A stretch of DNA of 8,901 nucleotides from Chloroflexota bacterium (GCA_022561955.1 JADFQF010000038.1:1-8901), one strand, 5' to 3'; shown: positions 1 through 7,212, numbered from the stretch's first letter. The notes: generated by a model not told the origin, from the letters alone. Made by a program: numbers and translations.

Positions 1-3000
1 AGAACAGGCTCGCATTCCGATCGACCGCCGAGTCCTCGCTCAGGAACAGGGCTCCCGCGATGTGAGTGGCCTCCTCCAAGGAGATCGCTCGCGCTTCGCG
101 AGAGGAGGCGGTGAGTGCGGCTTCGAATCGCGCTCGGAGGCCTTCCAGCTGGTCCCCGAGCAGCTGTTCGGTCACATCCAGGTCGTTCAGGGTGTGGGTC
201 GTGAGGGCCAGGTACCCGCGCGCCTGCAGTACGTCGGGATGATCCTTGGGCAGGTGATCCATGGCGTCGAGCACAGTCTCCTGGAACCCGCGCGCGCGCT
301 CGACCTCGCCCAACTCGTACAGCGTCCGGCCGAGGTTGGCGCGGGCGCTGATCACGTCCGGGTGCTCTTCGGACAGTAACTCCAAAAGGTCCTGCAGTAC
401 GGACTCCTCGAGTTCACGTGCGGCCTCGAAGTCGTCGTCCTCGTGCAGGATCAGGGCCAGGTTGCCACGGGCCCCGAGCAGGTCGCGATGATTGCTGGAG
501 AGCTTGGCTTCGCGCACGGCGAGTACCGCCTCCATGAGTTTGCGCGCACCCGGCAGATCTTTCAGCACCCTCAGGGTCATGGCCAGGTTGTTGCGGACCT
601 TCAACAGGTCCGGGTGGTCGTCTCGCAGACGGCCCGCCGCTTCCGCCAAGACCAATTCCTGGAGTTCGCGGGAAACCTCGAGGTCGCCGATCTGGAACAG
701 CGTGACGGCCAGGTTGATCTGGGCCGTGCGCCGCAGGTCGTGATACTTGGGCACACCCTTCTCGCAAACATCCAACACGGCCTGCTGCAGCATTCGCGCG
801 CGGACGAAGTTGCCCAGGGCCTCGTGCATGACAGCCATGTGATTGCGCACGCTGAGCAGCTTCACGTCGCCCTCTGGCAGGCTCTGCTCGCGGGCCGCGA
901 GCACGGTATCCAAGAGGTCCAGTGCACCCTCGAAGTCGCTGAACTCGTACCGGATCAGCGCCAGGTTCTCCTGCGCTCTGCCGACTATCGGGTTCGTGAG
1001 CCAGTCGGAGTCCCCGATTACAATGAGACGGAATGTGCTCTCACCGTTGGCGCTGCCTTCTACCGCGACGCCGATGTCGTTTTCGAAGGGTCGACTGTTG
1101 GGGTTGGTTAGGGACGGATTATTGGGGCTGACATCGCCGTACGTATAGTCAGCCACGCCGAAGGGAGTCGTCCTCAACAATGGTATGAACTCTACGTCTC
1201 CGACCCTGGAATCCGTGGTTCCGATCGAGCTGGCCCAGGGAAGGAGAACGGACTCCACCTGCCCGGCCACCTTCTTGTCCACGGTCGGCACTCTTGCCCA
1301 ATACTGGTAGGGAAGGAATATGTTGCCTCGGGCGGTGTTGAAGCTCAGGGTCTCATTTGAGCGCAGGTCGAAGACGAGGTTGTCTTCCACGACGACTCCG
1401 TACTCTTCGACGAATTCTCCGAAGTGGAACTGGTTCGGAATCGCGAACATGCTCTGCTGGTCCACGACTACCGGGTCTATCATTATCATCGCCTTCCCGC
1501 CCGATGCGAGAAAAGCTCTGATGGAGTCGGGAACGGCCTCGGCCATCCTTTGCGTGGGACCCGCTACGATAAGCACGTCTATTTCCGAGAGGTCCGGCGC
1601 CTGATCGCCGACCGCCGTGACCTCGCGAATTTCGTACTGCTGCGCCAGGAGCGACACCAGGGTGGACAGGTCCTCGCGAATGGTTTTCTCGCCGTGGCCC
1701 GCGAGGAAGCCCAAGGTCTTTCGCTCGACGTCTGCCTGCACCATGCCGTAAGCGAGAGTCGCTATACGGTATTCGAATCCGTCGATGGACTGCACGAACG
1801 GTATCGACTCCCTCAGGTTCGTGTACGTGAGCACGACACCCAGATAGCCGTTCTTGATCTCGAGTCCATTGGCGGTCTGGACGTTGAACTGCACGGGCGG
1901 TATGCCTGCCAGCTGTGCCTTACGGGCGTCGTCATCGTCCACGTCCGGGAAGCGGTGTATTAGCTTAACGTTATCTCCGGAGCCGGATGCGAGGTCCTTC
2001 AGGAAGTCGCTGACGTCCCGGGCCACCAGGTCCACTTCCACCGGTGGCTCTTTGGACTGGAAGAGCTCGATGGTCAGCAGGTCGTCCAGGCTCGATACGA
2101 TGTCGCGGGTGCCCGGGCTCAATGTGAAGGTCTTGTCCGCGGTGAGGTCGAGTCGGCCTGCAACGGAGTTTCCGAACCAGCCGATGAGAAGGCTCATGAC
2201 GATGAGCGCCACCGTTCCGAGCTGCAGGTTGCGGTATTGAGGGGACCGGTGGCTCAACGTCTTGCCGCGAATGCTGAGGAAGGTCGCGCTAAGGAACGTC
2301 GACACCAGCGCGACGAAGTACAAAACGTCTCGCAGGTCGATCACGCCCCTGGCGATGCTGGAAAAGTGCGTCAGGGGGCTGAGCGTCTGCAGCAGTGTCG
2401 CCAGCTGTGGCGGCAGGGTCACGCCGACCTGGTCCAGGCCGATCAGCATGAGTATGAGAACGAAGAAGAGTCCCAGTATGAATGAGACGATCTGGTTACG
2501 CGTCAGGCTCGAGGTAAACAGCCCGATGGCAACAAACGAAGCCGCCAGGAAGATGCTGCCGACGTACTGCGCGACGATGGCTCCCCAGTCCAGGTTTCCG
2601 GCGCCCGAGAACTGTATCGACAGCGGTATGCTGATTGTCGCCACGATTGCTATGGAGACGAACCCCAGCCCGGACACGAACTTCGTCAGCAGTACTACCC
2701 AGCCCTTTATGGGTTGTGTCAGCAGGATTTCCAGGGTGCCGTCCCGCTGTTCCTCCGCGATGAGCCGCATCGTCGCCGCAGGCACGAACAGCGCGAGAAG
2801 CCAGGGTATCGACGGCTGCTCCACGACGAAATCGACGGAGAATAGAGGCCGGAGAGAGGCTATGCCAAGGATGACCTCGTTGGACTGGAAGAAAAACGAC
2901 CACGACAGCACCGCTGTGAACAGCACTATCAAGATGTAGCCGGTGGGCTGATCGAAGTAGCCCTTGAAGTCTTTTCTGACCAGCGCTAGAAAGGACCTCA

Positions 3001-3001
3001 T
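1..3001 (-). CDS. GldF-GldG ABC exporter permease/auxiliary protein, running in frame into TPR repeats (C-terminus beyond left edge)
   Basis: One uninterrupted frame gives 1000 codons. ATG 3001 is the first start after an in-frame TGA (3028-3026); a GGGAGG lies 13 nt upstream. Residues 1-245 form an ABC-2/GldF-type permease with hydrophobic segments near 22-38, 65-80, 101-130, 141-165, 170-188 and 225-243, plus the typical RDGTLEILL turn at 86-94. A seventh segment (about 260-277) opens a GldG-type domain (ABC_transp_aux family), recognised by FTLSPGTRDIV (292-302), FLAGHGEKT (432-440) and VIGDSDWLTN (661-670). Fusion of GldF and GldG into one chain is known, and with the ATPase upstream it would make an ABC exporter of unknown cargo. 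The odd part is residues 675-1000. The usual GldG ending (a DLFLNAVNWL-like stretch and a last membrane helix) is missing, and TPRs follow directly with different codon use. The first 674 residues are confident; the native fusion is doubtful. Confidence 0.8.
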   Translation of the reverse strand, partial: MRSFLALVRKDFKGYFDQPTGYILIVLFTAVLSWSFFFQSNEVILGIASLRPLFSVDFVVEQPSIPWLLALFVPAATMRLIAEEQRDGTLEILLTQPIKGWVVLLTKFVSGLGFVSIAIVATISIPLSIQFSGAGNLDWGAIVAQYVGSIFLAASFVAIGLFTSSLTRNQIVSFILGLFFVLILMLIGLDQVGVTLPPQLATLLQTLSPLTHFSSIARGVIDLRDVLYFVALVSTFLSATFLSIRGKTLSHRSPQYRNLQLGTVALIVMSLLIGWFGNSVAGRLDLTADKTFTLSPGTRDIVSSLDDLLTIELFQSKEPPVEVDLVARDVSDFLKDLASGSGDNVKLIHRFPDVDDDDARKAQLAGIPPVQFNVQTANGLEIKNGYLGVVLTYTNLRESIPFVQSIDGFEYRIATLAYGMVQADVERKTLGFLAGHGEKTIREDLSTLVSLLAQQYEIREVTAVGDQAPDLSEIDVLIVAGPTQRMAEAVPDSIRAFLASGGKAMIMIDPVVVDQQSMFAIPNQFHFGEFVEEYGVVVEDNLVFDLRSNETLSFNTARGNIFLPYQYWARVPTVDKKVAGQVESVLLPWASSIGTTDSRVGDVEFIPLLRTTPFGVADYTYGDVSPNNPSLTNPNSRPFENDIGVAVEGSANGESTFRLIVIGDSDWLTNPIVGRAQENLALIRYEFSDFEGALDLLDTVLAAREQSLPEGDVKLLSVRNHMAVMHEALGNFVRARMLQQAVLDVCEKGVPKYHDLRRTAQINLAVTLFQIGDLEVSRELQELVLAEAAGRLRDDHPDLLKVRNNLAMTLRVLKDLPGARKLMEAVLAVREAKLSSNHRDLLGARGNLALILHEDDDFEAARELEESVLQDLLELLSEEHPDVISARANLGRTLYELGEVERARGFQETVLDAMDHLPKDHPDVLQARGYLALTTHTLNDLDVTEQLLGDQLEGLRARFEAALTASSREARAISLEEATHIAGALFLSEDSAVDRNASLF
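110..967 (-). repeat. Tetratricopeptide repeat array, 41-43 residue period (about seven units)
   Basis: Units begin at residues 679, 720, 763, 805, 847, 889 and 930 of the long minus-strand frame. Most open with NLA or a close variant, carry a GD/DF-x-x-AR turn, and several end in HPD-L-x-x-AR. This is the kinesin-light-chain-like TPR_10/TPR_12 type, common in large bacterial scaffold, kinase-associated and CHAT-type proteins. The seventh unit decays after about residue 964 into a helical stretch of unknown type that continues past the left edge. TPR arrays bind peptides or partner proteins; the partner cannot be told here. By hand count the array has about 27 arginine codons with a single AGG and seven isoleucine codons that are all ATC, unlike the exporter part of the same frame. 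Confidence 0.85.
962..985 (-). other. Junction between GldG-like and TPR coding sequence
   Basis: The last residues that fit the GldG family are NPIVG (670-674; the Gly codon is 982-980). The first that fit the TPR family are ENLAL (from about 678). No stop, frameshift or spacer lies between them. The ATA in NPIVG (codon 988-986) and the AGA just after it (979-977) are the last rare-type Ile/Arg codons before the CGC/ATC-dominated repeat region. This places the compositional break within roughly 20 bp. Confidence 0.6.
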
Positions 3002-3076
3002 GCCCTTGCAAGAACCTCCCTGTCTTCAATCAGTCGGCGGAATTCAACGGGTGAAAGCCTGCCGGCCGAGTGAATC

Positions 3077-4090
3077 TTATTCCACATTAAGTTGCTGTCC
3101 CGGCTCTGCGGTTAGCTCGTGGAATACGTCCTCCATTCGGGCCTTATCCTCGCGCAGCTCCCAGAGCACCCAGTCCCGCTTCTTCGCAAGCTGGAAAATC
3201 TCGGGGCGCACGTCGTCATCGCCCTTGGTGGAGATAATGTATCGCTTGCGGTTTCCGACGGGCGCTTCCCGCTCGATGGAGTCGACGCCGGACAGGCTTT
3301 CCAGGCCCTTCTCCACCTCCCTGCCCTCCACCTCAACGTGGACGGTGCGCATTCCGTGGGCCCGCTCGAGCAGCTCCCTCACCGGGCTGTCCAGCACCAG
3401 GCGGCCCTTGCTAATGAGGATCACCCGCTCGCATGTCGTCTCGACCTCTTGCATTATGTGGGTGCTGAGCATGACCGTACGCTCTTGGCCCAGCGAGCGA
3501 ATCAGGTCCCGAATCGTCAGGCGCTGGTTCGGGTCGAGACCCTCCGTGGGTTCGTCCAGAATCAGGATGGACGGGCGGTGCAGGATCGCCTGCGCCAGTC
3601 CGACGCGCTGTCTATACCCCTTGGAAAGCTGTCCGATGGGCCGGTAGAAGACATCCTGAAGGCCGGTCTCTTCGACGGTACGCGCCATGTTCTCTTTGCG
3701 CTCGGGCTTGGTCATCGATCTCAGGTCCGCCACGAAGTTGAGATACTCCGTCACGAGGAGGTCGGCGTAGATGGGGTTGTTCTCCGCAAGGTAGCCGATG
3801 CTAAACCTTGTCGCCAGGTCATCTTCCTGCGTGTCCACTCCGTCGACACGAATGTTACCCTGGTCCGGCGTGTAGAATGAGGTCAGCATCCGCATAGTCG
3901 TCGTCTTACCGGAGCCGTTGGGGCCAAGGAATCCCACGACCTCGCCTTTATGCACCTGGAAGCTCAGGTTATCTACGGCCTTGAGCTCTCCAAAGAACTT
4001 GCTGACGCCGTTGACCTCGATGCTGTAATTGCCGCGAGGGGCGTCCGAAGCCTGCCCATTCTTTTCTAAGGTATCCGTCTGGTCAGCCAT
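3077..4090 (-). CDS. GldA-like ABC transporter ATP-binding protein
   Basis: This 337-residue cytoplasmic ATPase should power the permease encoded 75 nt downstream on the same strand. Visible motifs are Walker A GPNGSGKT (56-63), signature LSKGYRQ (155-161), Walker B ILILDE (175-180), D-loop GLDP (184-187) and switch His211 in STHIMQE. The Q-loop position reads YLAENNPIY (100-108), so an acidic residue replaces the usual glutamine; this is typical of the GldA/NatA-like branch (GYLPEHNPLY in GldA). Residues after about 235 form the small C-terminal alpha/beta extension (DUF4162-like), ending with WELREDKARMEDVFHELT, normal for drug, lipid or Gld-type exporters. The start ATG has AGAGGA 8 nt upstream. 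Cargo is unknown: Gld homologues outside Bacteroidota do not imply gliding. Confidence 0.93.
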   Translation of the reverse strand: MADQTDTLEKNGQASDAPRGNYSIEVNGVSKFFGELKAVDNLSFQVHKGEVVGFLGPNGSGKTTTMRMLTSFYTPDQGNIRVDGVDTQEDDLATRFSIGYLAENNPIYADLLVTEYLNFVADLRSMTKPERKENMARTVEETGLQDVFYRPIGQLSKGYRQRVGLAQAILHRPSILILDEPTEGLDPNQRLTIRDLIRSLGQERTVMLSTHIMQEVETTCERVILISKGRLVLDSPVRELLERAHGMRTVHVEVEGREVEKGLESLSGVDSIEREAPVGNRKRYIISTKGDDDVRPEIFQLAKKRDWVLWELREDKARMEDVFHELTAEPGQQLNVE

Positions 4091-4167
4091 TATGAAGTTC
4101 CTCTACGTATAGCAATACGCAGGTCCGGCTATCTCAGATGTGCCGTACAGACCGTTAAACTTACTGC

Positions 4168-4208
4168 CCCGGCCCCCGGGAAGCCCTTCCACGGAACGTG
4201 CCCGTTCC
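4168..4208. other. Two short hairpins in the groEL-ABC intergenic region
   Basis: CCCGG (4168-4172) pairs with CCGGG (4176-4180) around a 3-nt loop, and GGAACG (4193-4198) pairs with CGTTCC (4203-4208) around TGCC. They sit next to the larger hairpin at 4214-4247, so the whole gap is strongly structured. Function is not evident. No convincing -35/-10 pair for the ABC genes was found between here and 4090. Confidence 0.4.
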
Positions 4209-4213
4209 CGCGA

Positions 4214-4247
4214 AGACAGGGGCGGGAAGCTCTTCCCACCCCTGTCT
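4214..4247 (-). terminator. Strong hairpin downstream of groEL, terminator or processing element
   Basis: Arms 4214-4228 and 4233-4247 form a 15-pair stem closed by a 4-nt loop. The single non-Watson-Crick position (C4223/A4238) is a C-A clash in plus-strand RNA but a G-U pair in minus-strand RNA. The structure therefore fits a minus-strand transcript, 31 nt after the groEL stop. No U-run follows on the minus strand, so it may be a weak terminator, an mRNA 3'-end stabiliser, or an attenuator that sets how much groEL transcription reaches the ABC genes. Confidence 0.55.
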
Positions 4248-4278
4248 CATAGATCAAACTCAGCCTTCCACCCTTGCT

Positions 4279-5880
4279 CTAGTCGTCGTATGGGGCCGGC
4301 AGCTTTGGCGGATTTAGCTCTGTTATGAGCGAGTCCGTGGTCAGGACCATCGAGGCTACGCTGGCCGCGTTCTCCAGGGCGGCCCTTGCGACCTTCGTGG
4401 GGTCCACGATGCCAAGACTAAACATGCTGCCATACTCGTTGGCCTCGGCGTCGAACCCGAAATCGCCTTCGCCCTTGAGCACGTTGTTAAGCACGACCCT
4501 GCCGCTGAAGCCCGCGTTATCGGCGATGAGCATGAGAGGCGCCGCGACGGCGGAGAAGACGATTTCCGCTCCCGTGCGCTCGTCGCCTTCCAGCGTGGCT
4601 ACTTCGCGGGCCTTCTGGGCCGCCCTGACAAGGGCCGTGCCACCGCCCGCAACGATGCCCTCCTCCATGGCTGCCCTCGTCGCCGAAAGGGCGTCCTCCA
4701 TGCGCTGCTTCTTCTCTCGCAGCTCCACCTCGGTCGCCGACCCCACCGATATGACGGCGACTCCACCCGAAAGCTTGGCCGCGCGCTCCTCCAGCTTTTC
4801 TCGGTCGTAGTCCGAAGAGGTATCCTCGGCCTGGGCGCGAATCTGCCTCACTCTGGCCTCGACGTCGGACGAGTCCCCGCTTCCCTCCACGAAGGTGGTG
4901 TCGTCTTTCGTGGCGATTATCCTTCTGCACCTGCCGAGGTCCGCTACCTCCACGGAATCCAGGTCCCGTCCTATCTCTTTGCTTATGATATTGGCGCCGA
5001 AAAGAACGGCCATGTCTTCCAGCATCGCCTTCCGACGGTCGCCGAAGCCGGGAGCCTTGATCGCCAGGCAGTTCAGATTGCCCCTGAGCTTGTTCACGAC
5101 CAACGTGGCCAGCGCCTCACCATCCACGTCCTCGGCAATTATCACCACGTTCTTGGTCACCGGGCTGAGCTTCTCCAGTATGGGCACGAGCTCCGTCATG
5201 GATGAGATCTTCTCCGAGGTTATGAGTATGTAGGGGTCCTCTATCTCCGCCAACATCTTTTGAGGATCGGTCACGAAATAGGGCGAAGAGTATCCCCTAT
5301 CTATCTGCATTCCTTCGACGTATTCGACCTCGTAGCTGAGCCCTTTGGACTCTTCCACGGTGACGACGCCGCCGAAGCCCACCTTATCGAGAACACTTGC
5401 GATTAGATTGCCCATTTCGTCTTCGTGGGCTGCCAGCACCGCGACCTGCGCGATCTGCTTGGAATCCTTTACCGGGACCGACATGGACGTGACTTCCTCA
5501 CGGATAAGCCCTACGGCCTTCTCTATGCCCCGCTTGAGGGCCATCTGGTCGGCGCCCGCCGCGATGTTCTTGAAGCCGTGCCGAATCATGCTCTGGGCAA
5601 GTATCGTAGAAGTCGTCGTGCCGTCGCCGACAACGTCATTAGTCTTGCTGGCGGCGACCTTCACGAGCTGGGCCCCAATGTTTTCGAAGGGATCCTTCAA
5701 CTCTATCTCCTTGGCGATTGTCACACCGTCGCTGCAGACCTGAGGCGGACCGAAGTCCTTCCCCAATATCACATTTCGCCCGCTTGGACCGAGTGTGACG
5801 CCAACAGCCCTAGCCAGCGTGTCTATCCCCCCTAGGAGCTGTTGCCAAGCCTCTTCACGAAACCGGAACTGCTTTGGCAT
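4279..5880 (-). CDS. groEL: GroEL-type (Cpn60, group I) chaperonin, stand-alone divergent copy
   Basis: The protein has 533 residues, slightly shorter than the usual 540-550, and should form the ATP-driven folding chamber. Visible are TLGPSGRNV (29-37), SDGVTIAKEI (50-59), the ATPase motif GDGTTTST (85-92, with catalytic Asp86), the apical GYSSPYFV segment, AEDVDGEALATLVVN, KAPGFGDRRKAML and EEGIVAGGG. The apical hydrophobic positions that grip substrate and GroES are kept. Divergent points include CSDG for the usual TKDG, VVGDG for AGDG, and Ser instead of His in DALSATRAA. The tail ends LPAPYDD without Gly-Gly-Met repeats. ATG 5880 directly follows an in-frame TAG, with GAGAGG 9 nt upstream. 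No groES lies upstream, because the neighbour is divergent. This is probably a second GroEL paralogue; it could instead be the only copy with groES elsewhere. Confidence 0.96.
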   Translation of the reverse strand: MPKQFRFREEAWQQLLGGIDTLARAVGVTLGPSGRNVILGKDFGPPQVCSDGVTIAKEIELKDPFENIGAQLVKVAASKTNDVVGDGTTTSTILAQSMIRHGFKNIAAGADQMALKRGIEKAVGLIREEVTSMSVPVKDSKQIAQVAVLAAHEDEMGNLIASVLDKVGFGGVVTVEESKGLSYEVEYVEGMQIDRGYSSPYFVTDPQKMLAEIEDPYILITSEKISSMTELVPILEKLSPVTKNVVIIAEDVDGEALATLVVNKLRGNLNCLAIKAPGFGDRRKAMLEDMAVLFGANIISKEIGRDLDSVEVADLGRCRRIIATKDDTTFVEGSGDSSDVEARVRQIRAQAEDTSSDYDREKLEERAAKLSGGVAVISVGSATEVELREKKQRMEDALSATRAAMEEGIVAGGGTALVRAAQKAREVATLEGDERTGAEIVFSAVAAPLMLIADNAGFSGRVVLNNVLKGEGDFGFDAEANEYGSMFSLGIVDPTKVARAALENAASVASMVLTTDSLITELNPPKLPAPYDD

Positions 5881-5929
5881 CTAATTACACCTCTCAATAT
5901 GCGAGTCCTTGGTACTTGAATCACTGAAG

Positions 5930-5958
5930 ATTATACATTCCTCGGCGCCTCTTATGAA
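5930..5958 (-). promoter_or_regulatory. Sigma70-like promoter of groEL
   Basis: On the minus strand TTCATA (5958-5953, 4 of 6 to consensus) and a perfect TATAAT (5935-5930) are separated by 17 nt. Transcription would begin near 5923, leaving a leader of about 43 nt with the GAGAGG ribosome site. No CIRCE inverted repeat was seen, so HrcA control is not indicated. Confidence 0.55.
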
Positions 5959-5978
5959 GACCGAAAAAATTCGGGTCT
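5958..5978. repeat. Inverted repeat abutting the groEL -35 box
   Basis: AGACC-GAA (5958-5965) pairs with TTC-GGTCT (5970-5978) around AAAA, with one unpaired base (5973). It touches the proposed -35 hexamer. It could be an operator for a dimeric regulator or simply a chance hairpin. Confidence 0.35.
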
Positions 5979-6028
5979 CCGTAACTTCGTAAATTGATGG
6001 GCGACACACTGTTTCAGAGGCGCGCTCG

Positions 6029-6089
6029 CCGGGATTTGACACCGGCATTTTCGGGCTATAGCATGCGCCTTGTCGGGTTCGAATCCCGG
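6029..6089 (+). repeat. Long-range inverted repeat spanning the NHL gene promoter
   Basis: Positions 6029-6038 (CCGGGATTTG) pair with 6080-6089 (CGAATCCCGG): ten pairs in plus-strand RNA including one U-G. Inside lie competing stems: GCCGG/CCGGC (6028-6032 with 6042-6046), and AGGCGC/GCGCCT (6018-6023 with 6065-6070) which crosses the repeat. The right arm contains GGTTCGAATCC, identical to a tRNA T-arm core, but no acceptor or anticodon arm could be fitted. It may be an operator, a structured leader, a tRNA-derived remnant or chance. Confidence 0.35.
6036..6064 (+). promoter_or_regulatory. Candidate promoter of the NHL-repeat gene
   Basis: A perfect TTGACA (6036-6041) is followed 17 nt later by TAGCAT (6059-6064); an alternative -10, TATAGC (6057-6062), has 15 nt spacing. 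Start of transcription near 6070 would give a leader of about 100 nt before ATG 6173. It diverges from the groEL promoter about 100 bp away. Confidence 0.45.
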
Positions 6090-6172
6090 ACTCGAATCCA
6101 TAGAAACGACCGTAGCCGTCGGAATCGCGGCCCAATGATTTTGCATACCCAATTGAAGGAGGACTGTGAAGA

Positions 6173-7126
6173 ATGAGTGCGATTATCGGGAGTGGAAACT
6201 TCAAATATGAGGCCCTGGACTCCTGGCCCACCTTACCAGAAGGTGCACGGCTTCAGGAGACCCCGGGCGTCGCGGTAGACTCCAGGGACCAGGTGTATAT
6301 ATTCAGCCGCAACGAAGAGAACCCCGTAATGGTCTTCGACACCGACGGCAATTTCCTGCGCGGGTTCGGCAAGGGTATCTTCAGCAACAGGACGCACGGC
6401 ATCTTCATCGGACCCGACGATACGGTGTTCTGCGCCGATGATGGAATACACACGATAACCAAGTTCACGTCCGAAGGCGAGCTCCTGATGACCATCGGAA
6501 CACATGGCCAGGCCACCGAGAAGTGGAAGGGCGACCCATTCAATAGGCCGACCCACGCCGCCGTGTCCAAGAGGACGGGACACATCTACATCACCGACGG
6601 CTACGGCAATTTCAGGGTGCACAAATACACCGGCGACGGCCAGCTCGTGAAGTCGTGGGGCGAGCCGGGAATCGCTCCCGGCCAGTTCCTGCGGCCGCAC
6701 AACATCGCGGTTGACGACGACGACAGGATTATCGTCGCGGACAGGGAGGCCCATCGCGTGCAGGTCTTCGACACCGAGGGCAACGTCCTCGACGTATGGA
6801 ACAACATCTTCCTGCCCAACGGCATGACCATAGGCCCGGACGGCAACATCTACATCGGCGAGCTTCCAAGCATGCTGAACGAGGTGCCTACGCCGCCCAA
6901 CATGGGGCACAACATCAGCATCATGAGCCCCAAGGGAGAGATGCTCGCCCGAATCGGACATCCCGACGAGGGCGAGGAGCCCGGCATGTTCATCGCTCCC
7001 CACGGCATCGGCGTGGACTCACACGGCGACATATACGTCGGCGAGGTCTCGTTCACGATTCGGGGCAGCAAGATGGACCCGCCCAAGGAGCTTCGAAGCC
7101 TCAGCAAGCTTCGCAGAGTCAGATAG
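6173..7126 (+). CDS. NHL-repeat beta-propeller, peptidyl-alpha-hydroxyglycine alpha-amidating lyase (PAL)-like
   Basis: The protein has 317 residues, the size of a complete six-bladed propeller. ATG 6173 is the first start after an in-frame TGA (6167-6169), with AGGAGG 10 nt upstream. Blades recur as GVAVDSRDQVYIF, HGIFIGPDDTVF, AVSKRTGHIYITD, NIAVDDDDRIIVAD, GMTIGPDGNIYIG and GIGVDSHGDIYVG. Compared from memory with rat PAL, all six active-site positions have counterparts: Arg46 (R533), His75 (H585), Tyr144 in DGYGNFR (Y654), His176 in RPHN (H690), Arg191 in ADRE (R706) and His277 in APHG (H786). The three histidines would hold the metal. Known PAL cleaves peptidyl-hydroxyglycine to an amide plus glyoxylate. 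No signal peptide is visible and no hydroxylating partner is encoded here, so substrate and reaction are unknown. It is a single-gene unit with its own promoter and terminator. Confidence 0.85.
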   Translation: MSAIIGSGNFKYEALDSWPTLPEGARLQETPGVAVDSRDQVYIFSRNEENPVMVFDTDGNFLRGFGKGIFSNRTHGIFIGPDDTVFCADDGIHTITKFTSEGELLMTIGTHGQATEKWKGDPFNRPTHAAVSKRTGHIYITDGYGNFRVHKYTGDGQLVKSWGEPGIAPGQFLRPHNIAVDDDDRIIVADREAHRVQVFDTEGNVLDVWNNIFLPNGMTIGPDGNIYIGELPSMLNEVPTPPNMGHNISIMSPKGEMLARIGHPDEGEEPGMFIAPHGIGVDSHGDIYVGEVSFTIRGSKMDPPKELRSLSKLRRVR

Positions 7127-7160
7127 CCCACCTGGGCCTTAGCCGGAAATAGAGATGGAC

Positions 7161-7193
7161 GGGGGCGCCCTAGAGGCGCTCCCTGTTTGTTTT
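7161..7193 (+). terminator. Rho-independent terminator of the NHL-repeat gene
   Basis: GGGGGCGCC (7161-7169) pairs with GGCGCTCCC (7175-7183), nine pairs with one G-U, around a 5-nt loop. The T-rich tract TGTTTGTTTT (7184-7193) follows. It begins 34 nt after the stop codon, so the response-regulator gene downstream is probably transcribed separately. Confidence 0.85.
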
Positions 7194-7212
7194 GGGCATC
7201 GTCGTTGGCGTT

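Noticed and set aside
443..1111. 222-codon plus-strand open frame opposite the TPR region
   Set aside because: It is antisense to a clear TPR reading frame; length is explained by high GC at third codon positions, and the translation lacks recognisable features.
3119..3880. 253-codon plus-strand open frame opposite the ABC ATPase
   Set aside because: It lies wholly antisense to a canonical ATPase gene and its product resembles no known fold.
5881..6000. CIRCE operator upstream of groEL
   Set aside because: I searched for TTAGCACTC-N9-GAGTGCTAA and found nothing close.
6025..6100. Possible tRNA gene: GGTTCGAATCC T-arm core with CCA 14 nt beyond it
   Set aside because: The T-stem needs a terminal G-U pair. 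No complementary 5' acceptor strand to 6090-6096 exists at tRNA distance, and no anticodon or D arm could be folded on either strand.
5881..6231. 116-codon minus-strand frame just upstream of groEL, a possible groES or small gene
   Set aside because: It shows no Cpn10 features, covers both proposed promoters and overlaps the NHL start; its product looks like non-coding translation.
6233..7003. 256-codon minus-strand open frame opposite the NHL gene
   Set aside because: Antisense to the propeller gene with its clear repeats and catalytic residues.
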